A stretch of 61,973 nucleotides of DNA from Cudoniella acicularis (Eukaryota; Ascomycota; Leotiomycetes; Helotiales; Helotiaceae). The notes beneath the pieces are model-generated. The model was given only the letters and a program-made list of their open reading frames with translations, did no database searches and was not told the DNA's origin. The position numbers and the translations under genes are program-made. Positions 11,537 through 22,900 of this stretch are shown here, one piece after another. The DNA lies in contig JAAMPI010000127.1 in assembly GCA_013054445.1 (NCBI GenBank), forward strand, positions 1-61,973, written 5' to 3'. How positions within the stretch are numbered: position 1 is the first letter of the stretch; each line of letters begins with the position of its first letter.

Positions 11537-12390
11537 ATCTTGTCAAGGTTCAACACTAGAAAACCGGTGGCCAGACTATTCTGGTAGGGGACCATTTCTC
11601 GCATTCCTCCCGAGCGCCTGGTCACCTCAGATAAACTCATTTGTTCTTTTCTGGGATAAGCAGTCTCAATGAACCGGGTCATGATTCCCTTGAGGTTCTT
11701 TGATTCGGGGGGTCATCGAATTTCCTTGGACCTATTTGCATTGGGACGATGGTGGTTTATATGTGTTTTTGGAAAAGGTTATAGGTTTCCGTATCGGCGG
11801 TTATTTATCTTGATAGATTCGGCATTTACAAGTGGCCCACGCCCTTAAATAATACCCATTGCCGATTTGATCTTGAGAAAAGATCTATTAGAATCTAATT
11901 ATGCCTGAAAGTCTTTGGTAGTTCACAGATGACTCAAACATGTGATATGACTCTGAATGGAGCATGTCATTCTTGGTTGCCCCGCCTTTCTAAAATGCTC
12001 TGATCGCAATCTAGCGGCAATATTTGGAGATATCTATTCTCAATAGAATGATGAGTGAGGTTTGACAAATCCCCCTCCACTGATATACAATAGGTACTCA
12101 CCTTTAAAATCAATACCTGTACTCAGAGTCGTGATAAAGTTGAGGTGTTTGAGCCCTGAGGCTACTGCTGCAAGGCTCGCGACGCCATTTGCAGCTGTGA
12201 GAAACGCAGTCCGTGCTTCTGCCTTTCGTCATCACCCATCGCAACCAACACCAAACATCAAAGCTGTCTTCTGCCATCTCTTGGAAGAAATTTCACTGCA
12301 GTGCCTATGCTGCTATACCAACTTTTCGAAAGACAAACCGAGTGAGCATCCTATTCGAAGCTGTTGCGGCGCTGGACCCTTCCCTCAACG

Positions 12391-15300
12391 ATGGGGCGCC
12401 TGTGGCAGTCAGCAGTAGCCATCGGATTCGTGACCGCGGGACTTGTATCTGGGGAGGCGATCACACCAAAGCATGAGGCTGGGAGATGCGCGATTCGTGG
12501 GAACTGTGGGCGGCCGAGTTTATTTTCGCCGGAGTTGCCTTGTGCAGATAACGGGCTTGCGAAGGAACCAGAAGATGATGTGAGGAAGCAACTCGTTGTG
12601 CTATGCGGGCCAAAGTGGGAAACTGGCCCAATATGCTGCGAATCAAAACAAGTGGGTTATTTTATCGAGATGCGTAAAATGTAGAGTGTTGTAAACTAAC
12701 AGTTTCATAGCTCGATGCTCTCTCCGATAACCTACAGAAGGCGAATGCATTCATATCGGCCTGTCCAGCCTGCAAAGAGAACTTTTATAACCTTTTCTGT
12801 ACTTTCACCTGTTCTCCAAATCAATCGCTTTTTATTAATGTTACACAAACCGAAACAAATGGTGATAAAGTACGGGTAACGGAGCTAGATCAGCTTGTGT
12901 CTGATGAGTATGGGTCCGGCTTTTACGATAGCTGTAAAGATGTCAAATTTGGACCTACGAATGGAAATTCGATGACCTATATCGGAGGCGGTGCGAAGAG
13001 CTACACGGAATTCCTGGCATTTCTAGGAAAGAAGAATCCTCCGTTTGGTTCACCATTTCAAATCAATTTCCCCGATCCCAAGAAATATCCCGAAAAGGGG
13101 ACAGGGCCCTTGGAGATGAGTCCAAAGAAGTGTAATGACGAGGACGAGAGCTTTAGGTGCGCTTGCATTGACTGCCCAAGCGTGTGCCCAAAACTACCCG
13201 AAGTCACCGAAGCTGGGTCATGCTATATTGGGATCCTACCGTGTCTATCTTTTGGAGCTATCCTTACCTACGGTGTTCTTATGACTCTGCTTGCCACGGC
13301 AATCTTTGGTCACATTGCTTGGACTAAGCACAATCGACGTAAGAGCGAACGTCTACGGCTTCTTCAAGATGCTACACCAAGCGATGATGAAGATGAGGGA
13401 GACATGATCCATAACAATGCTATGTATGATCGACCTCAACGAAACTACTGGATCAACACCGTATGCGATAGAGCGTTCAGCCAGTTGGGCTTTGCGGCTG
13501 CGAAATTCCCAGCCATCACGATCTTTGTCAGCGTTCTATTTGTGGGAATACTTAGTCTAGGATGGATCAAGTTCGACATCGAAACAAATCCGGCCCGACT
13601 TTGGGTTAGTCCAACTTCTGCTGCTGCCCAAGAGAAGGCGTTCTTCGACGAGAATTTCGGGCCCTTTTATCGAACTGAGCAGGTGTTTCTCGTAAATGAT
13701 GTAAATCCTGCTGGCAACGGCCCAGTGCTCAGCTACGACACCTTGAAATGGTGGATAGAGGTCGAAGAACGAATCAGCAAGTTAACAGGAAATATGACCG
13801 GTGTTTCTCTGAACGACGTATGCTTCAAACCAACGGGGAATGCATGCGTGGTCCAGTCAGTCGCTGCTTACTTCGACAACGATCTCAAAAAGGTTAAACA
13901 GAATACTTGGAAGGATGACCTCCAAGCGTGTGTCGACAATCCCGTTGAGTGTCTTCCAAAATTCGGCCAGCCCATTGATCCAAAATTGGTCCTTGGTGGA
14001 AACGGAGATTCGAACCAAGCCTCAAGCGCATCCGCAATAATTGTGACGTGGGTTCTCAACAATAACGCAGAAAATTCAGATGAAGTTGCAAGAGCAATGG
14101 ATTGGGAAGAATCTCTTAAAAATGCACTCCTCGATTTGCAAGGGGAAGCAAGCAGTCGGGGATTAAGGCTTTCGTTCAACACCGAGATCAGCTTGGAACA
14201 GGAGCTCAACAAATCGACCAACACTGATGCAAAGATCGTCGTAATAAGTTACATCATCATGTTCTTTTATGCATCCTTGGCCCTTGGCTCGACTACTTTA
14301 TCTCTACATTCTGTTCTACGAAACCCGGCCACGTTCTTGGTAGAATCGAAATTTTCTCTGGGTGTTGTGGGCATTTTAATTGTGCTCATGTCCATCTCCG
14401 CATCAGTCGGGCTATTTTCTTTTGCCGGTATTAAAGTCACCCTCATAATAGCTGAGGTCATCCCTTTCATTGTTCTCGCTGTCGGTGTCGACAATATATT
14501 TCTTATCGTACACGAATTTGAACGAGTAAACATCAGTCACCCAGATGATATGGTTGAATATCGGATTGCGAAGGCTTTGGGCAGAATGGGACCGTCGATA
14601 CTATTATCGGCCATCACCGAGACCGTTGCTTTTGCCTTGGGAGCATTCGTCGGTATGCCGGCAGTACGAAACTTTGCTGTCTATGCTGCTGGGGCAGTTT
14701 TCATCAACGCCTTGCTACAAGTTACCATGTTCGTGTCTGTCTTGACCCTCAATCAACGTCGGGCAGATGATCATCGCGCAGACTGCTTTCCCTGCATTCA
14801 AATCAAGAGTGCTGGAGTGCATCTTGGCCAATCGAACGGAAACGGCTACGCTAGATCTTACGAAGGTCAAGACGAAGGCAGCCTTCAGCAATTCATTCGC
14901 AAAACTTATGCACCTGTGCTATTGGGGAAAAAGATGAAGGTTGCCATTGTCGTGATATTCTTGGGTATATTCACAGCCGGCATTTCGTTAATTCCCGAAG
15001 TTGCACTCGGTCTGGATCAGAGAGTTGCAATCCCAGATGGGTCATATTTGATTCCGTACTTCAACGACCTATATGACTATTTTGAATCAGGGCCTCCAGT
15101 CTACTTTGTTACTCGCGAATTGAATGTTACAGAACGAGTCCACCAGCAACAGCTTTGCTCGCGTTTCACAACTTGTGAACAAGAATCTCTCACAAACGTT
15201 TTAGAGCAAGAGCGGAAACGACCTAATATATCCTACGTTGCTTCAACTGCCGCGAGCTGGATTGATGATTACTTCCGATGGTTAGATCCGCAGGCAGAAT

Positions 15301-16283
15301 CATGCTGCGTAGAGAAAGGCAAAACATGTTTCGCGGAGCGAGATCCCGCCTGGAACATTACGCTCTACGGAATGCCGGAGGGAGATGAATTCATCAATTA
15401 CTTGCAGAAATGGGTCACTTCTCCCACAGATGAGGTTTGCCCCCTTGGAGGACAGGCTTCATATGCAGACGTTATCGTTATCGATGCCGAAAGACAGACT
15501 ATTCCTGCGAGCCATTTCCGCGCCAGTCACACACCACTCCGCAGCCAAGAAGACTTTATAGCGGCATATGCATCAGCAAGAAGAATATCTGATGGCTTAA
15601 AGCAAAGCACTGGCATCGACGTGTTTCCATACAGTGTATTTTACATATTCTTTGATCAATATGCGACTATTGTCCGCTTAACGGCCACACTATTGGGATC
15701 TGCACTAGCGATTATCCTAGCCATATCATCGCTTCTTCTCGGCTCTGTAAGAACTGGTGCCGTTGTAACTATCACAGTTATAATGGTAGTCGTTGATATT
15801 ATTGGAACGATGGCAGTTTTCAATGTTTCACTCAATGCTGTTAGCCTTGTCAATTTGGTTATTTGCGTAGGGATTAGTGTCGAATTCTGCGCTCACATTG
15901 CTCGCGCATTTATGTTTCCTTCTCGAGCTGTTATGGAGCGTGCAAAGAACAAGTTCCGTGGAAGAGATGCTAGAGCGTGGACTGCACTCGTCAACGTTGG
16001 TGGATCAGTCTTTTCTGGAATCACAGTAACCAAATTATTGGGTGTTTTCGTACTGGCGTTCACAAGAAGCAAAATCTTTGAAATTTATTATTTCAGGATT
16101 TGGCTTGCTCTGGTCGTATTTGCTGCTGCTCATGCCCTGGTTTTCTTACCTGTAGCACTGAGCCTGATTGGTGGCGATGGATATATTGACCCTGAAAGTG
16201 AGGGCGGTTTGGAAGAGGATCTCGCAAGCAGACGTTACAGGGCGATGCTACCAGATGAAGATGATTCAGATGATGAATACTAG
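12391..16283 (+). CDS. NCR1: Niemann-Pick C1-type sterol transporter
   Basis: Late endosomal/vacuolar membrane protein that accepts sterol from an NPC2-type carrier and passes it into the membrane. Exons 12391–12651 and 12711–16283 (59-nt intron with CTAAC branch site) give 1277 residues, normal for fungal NPC1. A signal peptide (residues 1–23, ending LVSGEA) is followed by the Cys-rich N-terminal sterol-binding domain, including CCESK and KENFYNLFCTFTCSPNQS. The sterol-sensing domain starts near residue 594 (YIIMFFYASLALGSTTLSLH) and contains IPFIVLAVGVDNIFLIVHEF. The second RND-like bundle carries LVNLVICVGISVEFCAHIAR. The C-terminus is acidic (DEDDSDDEY). The start is the ATG beginning the signal peptide, not the alternative upstream codons. 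The 3.8-kb frame is fully open. Confidence 0.97.
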
Positions 16284-16893
16284 AATTTCAATGGTATGTG
16301 GGTTAAACGGGGGATCTAGGATGGTTGAATATCTTTTGTAAATACAGTGATCGGTGCATTACCTCGGCGTTTTTTGACAGAGAAATTGGTAAATTGTATA
16401 ATTGATTTTGGTACTAGATCTCATCTTGCTACGCTGCTAGTTCTGGTTTTACTTTGGAATCCTCCGTAGCTGGTATTTTTTTTTGGGTTTACCATGTAGC
16501 CTTGAAACGTGAGCCAATGTTTTCCGCGACCTCCCCCATCTCCCTGGCGAATGTATGGCGTGAGTTCCTCTACATTTCGAGCCCTCTTTGAGATCTTGGA
16601 ACCGTTCTCTTCCCCTTCGTCTTTCCATTCTCTTCGATCCCAAGCAATGATCCTTGTCGATTTGTCGTTGGGCCGTTGGCTTTCCTTACTTCAATAACCT
16701 CTGAAACCGCTTCTTCACACATCTAACAAATCCCAGAAGCCTAGAAGACCGGGAAGTCAGTATATTTTTATTTCAATAGGATTCAAAAGTAAACGCAATA
16801 GGAAAAACTAAATTAAGTTGTTCCGGAATATTTATCTATTCCTCAAGCGTATCATTGGTATAAAACGAGAAATAATTAAGGAGCAGATTATTC

Positions 16894-17170
16894 TTACTTG
16901 TTCATTTTCGAGGGTTCCTCGCTGTCCTGGTGGTTCATTCGGAGAATCTCTTCGTCGACTAGATTGTCGAATTCATCGGGTGAGTGCGTATCTCGCAGGT
17001 AGTAGAGTTTTGCCTCCGTCGCTCGCGGAGGAGGGTGCTGTAAGAAGGGTCGATAGGCGATGATGCTCGGTGAGCGGCGACGGTATGTTTGAGGCAACCG
17101 ATTTGATCCATTTTGAGATGGAAGTTGTGGAGGTAGTGACTGATTGGTCGTTGTTGTTGTTGTAGATAGT
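16894..17170 (-). CDS. Possible small protein of unknown function
   Basis: A minus-strand frame encodes a Pro/Arg-rich stretch (PSIIAYRPFLQHPPPR) followed by an acidic tail (HSPDEFDNLVDEEILRMNHQ … SKMNK). The tail looks like real protein sequence, but there is no in-frame ATG; the frame runs back into low-complexity Thr/Gln codons from the GTT/AAC-rich duplication. An upstream exon could supply the start, but no good acceptor was found. It may be a decayed gene end. Confidence 0.25.
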
Positions 17171-17294
17171 GATTGTTGTTAAGTTGTGGTGATAGAACCT
17201 TTGACGTGGGGTTGTGGAGGTAGTTATTGTTTGGTGGTGATGGTAGTTGCGGGTAGTGGTTGTTGTTAAGCTGTGGTAGAACATTTGAAGCGAG
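17123..17294. repeat. Two-copy tandem duplication (~85–88 bp unit)
   Basis: Two diverged copies start with GTTGTGGAGGTAGT at 17123 and 17211, and each contains a TTGTTGTTAAG(T/C)TGTGG block and an AGAAC(C/A)(T/A)TTGA block. The first copy also has an internal GTT microsatellite (about 17149–17162). Confidence 0.75.
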
Positions 17295-18467
17295 GTTGTA
17301 TTTTTGATTGAGGTGAAGATGGAGTTTCGATTGAAGTCAAGTAAAGTGTTTAGAATGATAGAAAAGAAATAGAAGGACGATAAATTGTATAAAGATTCGA
17401 GGGCACTAGAGAGTGCTGGTTTCGACAGAATAATGCATTTATTCCGTCATAAATCAGAATTGCTTTAGGGAAAAGTTAGACTTCCCATGGATCCTAATTC
17501 TTGGGCCTCTAAGCAGTTGAATCACAAAAATGCAATCAACTTTGGGTAGGTACCTTCTTAAAATAGTTCCTACCACTCAAGGCACTCACGATGTTGGTCA
17601 TAATGGGTGTTTAGCGTTGAAGAACCACTCAGCCAAGTACCCCAAGCAAACTCTCAAAAGCTAGCGTACGAAGAAAATCAATCAATTCGAGAATTGCTTG
17701 GTTGAAACTCTCTATTCTTAGAAGCTAGGAAATAACGCCTTAGTTGACCTTGGTAAAGTGTAAAGTTGGCTGCTTTTGCAGTGCACTACATTGCGCCATG
17801 CGAATGGATGGCGCGACAAGAAAGTGATGCTCTTCCGGCCATGATCACTATCCTCGAAGGGCATTCATGACGAAGCCAAATGATCCCGATAGTCCAACCA
17901 GATGCCCACTATTAGGAACTGTAGGAGCATGGCCATAGCCATTTTGGTTTATTGAGACATCCAGGGGAAGATGTTTAGGAAGAACTAACTGTTCTCGAAA
18001 CCTTAATGGGGTATCAAACACTGTCAGAGCCACTGATTCGCACGTGCATCAATCGGAAAGGCCGCTCACCTTGAAACGTTTTGTGGCCTCGCAAATTCTC
18101 TCATGAAAAAATATACCCAGTGATAGTAGGGAGAGATAAATGACAAAAAGTGTGTGGGTTAAAAGAATCCACAAATTTCATGAAATGTGCTCGTTAAACT
18201 CCAAAGAGCGAGATAGGTTTTGTGACAATAGAAAACAAGGGTTGGAGGATATCAAGGAGACAGGTTGTATCGTATAATGCTGGTGAAGTGAAGCCACGAA
18301 GACTATATCGAGTCAGATAATGTGCCGTGCTGCTCAAGTCCAAACTAGAAGGAAAAGAATATAGTTCAAGCAATCAAATTCTACGGCACTAGGGTGGTAG
18401 CTTAAAACGGCGAAGGGAACAAGGTATTTGTATAATCACATCGTTTATGTACAAGGAGCCATCATAT

Positions 18468-19450
18468 TTATTTCTTGGGCTCCTCCTTCTTTTCTTCTGG
18501 TTTCGGCGTTGGAAGCTTGAAGGTGTCCGGCTTCCTGTCCACACCTGGTCCAACTTGCTAGACAATGTAAGCCTTCGATCACAAGAATTTAATGGCAAAC
18601 CACATACCTCCCATGCAGCTGATCCTCCTTCAAAGTTCCGGAATGCTTGGGTCAACTCCAAAGGTTCCACAACAATACGCTTCTTTTCTTCATCATATCG
18701 AATCTCAGTATAACCTGTTAGAGGGAAGTCCTTCCTTAACGGATGACCGTCGAAGCCATAATCGGTCATGATTCGTCGTAGATCTGGGTGGCCCACGAAG
18801 AAAACCCCGAATAGATCATAGACCTCTCTCTCGTACCAATTTGCCCCGTCGTACAGACTTGTGATGCTCGGAACTGGGGATGCTTCATCGGCATATGTCT
18901 TGACACGGATTCTCGAGTTGTGGCGCACACTTAGAAGGTTGTATACGACTTCGAATCGTTGATCCCTTGTAGGAAAATCGACAGCCGTTATATCAGTCAC
19001 TTGTGTAAACTCCGCGGCCGTATTATCTACCAAGTCTTAGCCTCTGGAGCTTCAATTTGCGCCCAAGTATCAAGACCTACATTTGAGAAATGTAAACACG
19101 GGAATCACACCTGATGGTGAGATGTAGATGACCAATTCGTCCTTCCAAACCGAAAACTGCTGGACGTATTTTGGCAAGCACCCCATGAGCCATGATCCAT
19201 ACTTGTGCATATCGTCCGCTTTGGCGGCATACTTGTCGGCGGGATTGATAGGCGGAGCACGAAGGCCTCCAGGACTGTCTGGCTGTCTTTGAGCATACCG
19301 CATATTTGGCTGGTCCGGGGAAACGACCACTCGGGCATGCTGAGTTGAGGTGAAGGAGCGAATGGCTGTCTCATTGCGGCGGGCGAGCGCAACCCTGCTG
19401 GGCTTCAGTGCTGAAGCCAGCACGCGGCGATTCGACACCCTCATTGCCAT
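18468..19450 (-). CDS. NADH:ubiquinone oxidoreductase 30-kDa subunit (NDUFS3/NuoC)
   Basis: Core subunit of the peripheral arm of mitochondrial complex I, contacting the quinone-reduction module. Minus-strand exons 19081–19450, 18608–19026 and 18468–18557, with introns of 54 and 50 nt, give 292 residues. Residues 1–35 are rich in Arg/Ser/Ala without acids until the ETAIRSF region, a typical mitochondrial targeting sequence. The family signature is complete: [20 protein letters not shown] followed by [19 protein letters not shown]. Exon 1 joins exon 2 in phase 1 to restore LKYNTAAEF. The C-terminus is a charged Lys/Glu/Pro tail ending EEPKK. It is divergently transcribed from NOT4. Confidence 0.95.
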
Positions 19451-19936
19451 GGTTGAGGATGTGTTGTGGTGGCGCCAATTGCAGTAAAAGCAAATGCTCC
19501 TCGAGTTTCTGAAGTGCAGTCAAGCTCGCTTGTTGCAAGCATCATTGCAATGAAGCTGCACTGGCCTGAGGCACTAATATCTTCAAACTTCAACTCGGCC
19601 TAGTGACTGCCTTAGCGCCTCAGGCACCAAAGTCTTCTCCATTTGCGGTTAGTGGGAAAGTGGATTGTCCTTTCCTTCTCCCGTCTCGAACACCTCGAGA
19701 ACGAACATCTTCGATTCCACCATCCTCCCCCTCTACCAAGCCATAGGCATCGCCACCCTCTGCTTCTGCCGTCCAGCATACTTACAGATCAAGGTCCTCA
19801 GCACCGCTTTTTTGATCCACGGACCTTCTCTGCGACGCGCCGACTCTGGACTTTTCGCGCGCAACGCCATCGCCCGTTGCCATACTTTTAACGTCACGTC
19901 TCAAAATCAGTCCTCGCGCACTGCCAAACGCCAACC
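19451..19936. promoter_or_regulatory. Divergent promoter between complex I subunit and NOT4
   Basis: The start codons of the minus-strand NDUFS3-type gene and the plus-strand NOT4 gene are 486 bp apart, so both promoters and 5' leaders must lie here. The NOT4-proximal half is CT-rich on the plus strand (about 19675–19780), as is common near fungal transcription starts. No TATA box or defined operator could be assigned. Confidence 0.6.
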
Positions 19937-22900
19937 ATGGCTCCTCAAGACAGCTTCATCGATGAAGATGACGACTCTTGGTAAGCTCTCAACCCCGTCT
20001 AGCTTCCGTTCCGAGCTCTGCTGCGGCTGCATTCGGAAGTCGATCTAACCAGCAAATAGCCCCCTTTGCGTCGAAGAGTTCGACCTTTCGGACAAGAACT
20101 TCCGCCCTTGCCCTTGTGGCTACCAGGTATACTCAGCTCTTGCTTTTGTTCCCATGTGTTGAACAGTACTAATTTTCGTTCTTGCCACAGGTCTGCCAGT
20201 TCTGTTTTAATAACATTAAGAACAACATGAACGGATTGTGTCCTGCTTGTCGAAGACCTTACGATGAAAAGACAATAGAATGGAAAGTCGTAACTCAAGA
20301 AGAGTAAGCAAAACCTTTTATTTAAACACCATACAGGATATTTACGCTCATTTAGGATAGCGCAATTTAAGGCGAACATACAAAAGAATGCCAAGAAGAA
20401 AGCCGAACAACGACAGAAAGAGGCACAAAAGCGAGAGGTAGAAAGTTTGAATCGAAAGCACTTATCAGGCCTTCGAGTGGTTCAAAAAAAATCTCGTCTA
20501 TGTCGTTGGTCTTAGCCCTGCTATTCGCGAAGAAGAGATCCTACAAACATTGCGAGGAGACAAATACTTTGGCCAGTATGGCAAAATCATTAAAATTGTT
20601 GTCAGTAAGTCTAAGCAAGGGGATGCCGCGCAGAATGCACAAGGGTTGGGTGTCTACGTTACTTTCGCCCGAAAGGAGGACGCCGCCAGATGTATAGCCG
20701 CAGTGAACGGGTCCCAGAATGGTGACAGGATTTTACGAGCACAACTGGGAACTACAAAATATTGCTCGGCCTATTTGCGGAACGAAGTATGCACCAACAA
20801 GCAATGCATGTTTCTTCATGAACCGGGAGACAATGACGACAGCTACTCGCGGCAAGATCTGTCGTCAATCAATAGTGTTAATACCCAACGACCTCTTCCA
20901 GCCATGGCATCGTCCTCCGCATCATCTTCAAGACAAAATGCAGCGCAGGCACCTTTACAACAGGCACAACCCGTCGCTGCAGCGGCACAATCCATGATTC
21001 GGGAATCGAGTAAGGACGGATCTGACAGTGGTGATGGCTCAGCGCTTCCTTCATCAGCTAGCTGGGCAAACCGTGGTATTCAACAACGAAGTCGCAGAGG
21101 AAGTCACGCAACCAGTGGTGCAACATCAAGTCCTGCTGTATCCCAGGCGATGCCAGCAACAGCCGAGGTGGTAGAAGATTCTCCACCACCGAGCCAAGAG
21201 CCCCAATCTGAAATTGTTGAACCTGTCGTAGCTGAGGATCCTGCGCCAACAGTTGAATCGCCGCGACCTTCAAGAGACCCTATCCTGATGGACTTGCTGA
21301 AATCAATCAACTCTCCGGAATTCTCTCTTGCTCCAACAACCTCCACGGAAGAAACAAGCCCTTCGTCCACATTTCCACCCTTGTTTGATGACCACGGTGG
21401 TGAAAAACGAAGAGCTAGAAAGCATCAGGAAGAAGAAGCCAGACTACAGATGGAACAGGAATCGCAGGCTGATATGCGATCCATTGCAGAGCAAGCTGAA
21501 GAGGAAGAACCCGAAAGCGGAAGCTTGCAGTTGGGAGGAGAACCAGAAGATAGAGACAGTGGCCGAGAGCTCCCGCAAGGATTTCAGCGACGCCCGAGCA
21601 CGCAACTACCAATTCAACGAACAAATAATGGTCCCGTTGGCCCAAGCATCGGCAACTTTCCTCGTAACCTTAGCAATCTAAGCTCAATAAATGGACGCAC
21701 GTTGACGCCCCAGCAACAACAGCAACTGCTTCTATTGAATTCTAGCCAGTCGCAATCCACTTTCATGGACCAGTTCTCCCCCGGGATTAGTGGTCAGCTG
21801 GGTCAGGGATCTGGATTGTTTCAGCAACAGGGACACAATAGACAGTCTTCTCGGTACACTTTCGGGAACGACAGCTCGTCAACATCGTCTATTAAACCAT
21901 CTGCAAACCCTAAATTGATGGCACAACAGTCTTCCATGATGCCTTCTGCGAGCCATGCACAAGCAGGGAACCAATTTTACGGCTCGTCCATCCAAGGTCC
22001 ACCTCCTGGGTTGAAATCCTCGGGTACTCCTCCTATCGGCGGGATGTTTGGTCAGAGCAATGCCTTCGGGGGCTCTGTTAGTGGAAGCACTGGCTTTGGC
22101 AGTGCTAAAGAGAGTAGTAATGAGATGCTGCGGGATATGATTCGGGCTCGAGGTGGTAATGTTGGTGGTCAATCGCATGATACAGGCAAGCGTGAGTTCA
22201 TGTTTCCTTCTTTTCTTCAACAGTACCCATCTGCCTCCTCCACTCCAGCTCCTGCTTCAGGCCTCCTGGCATCGCTCTATGGTCCTCAGACTGGAGCATT
22301 CCATGACTTCGGTCAAAAGCAGAAGAAGAAGGGAAAGAAGCACAGACATGCTAACACTTCCTCCTCTGGGGGAGGTGGTTTAGTCGATCTTGCGGACCCG
22401 AGTATCTTGCAAGCAAGAATGCAGCACCAGCAACAGAGCAATGCCGGAGTCGGACAGGGGCTGTTTGGCAGTCAGGCTCAAGGTGGGTACAATCAGAGCA
22501 TGATGTACGGTTCGGGGTTCGCTCGGTGGTAGATACGGACAACTGGCGTTACACAGGACGGGCTATTGTAGATATTAATTTTCTTTTTGAGGGCGGCGTT
22601 GGCACAGACCCTACCAAGGCGTTGCATTCTGCTTGGTCAGCATATTTGTTTTAGCGAGCATGGGTGAGCTCCAAGATGGAAGCTTAGGATGCAATGGCGC
22701 AGATTTGCGATTGGAAAAATGAGGGGATCTCATTGAATTGCTTTTTAATTTCATTTGCGTCTTTTTCGAGGTATCAACCTACAGGCAGGCAGGCATAGCA
22801 AAGGTCACATCGGGTACTCCATCATCGTCTTCGTCTGGATCGCTTTCATGTACGTTAAAGTCCCCGACCCCATGCCAGAGCCTTGGCTGGTCAATATAGC

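Larger units (their letters stand above)
16284..18467. other. Region between NCR1 and the complex I gene
   Basis: Contains the 3' flanks of NCR1 and of the convergent NDUFS3-type gene. One low-confidence minus-strand ORF (16894–17170) and a tandem duplication (17123–17294) are listed separately. Nothing else is supported. Confidence 0.5.
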
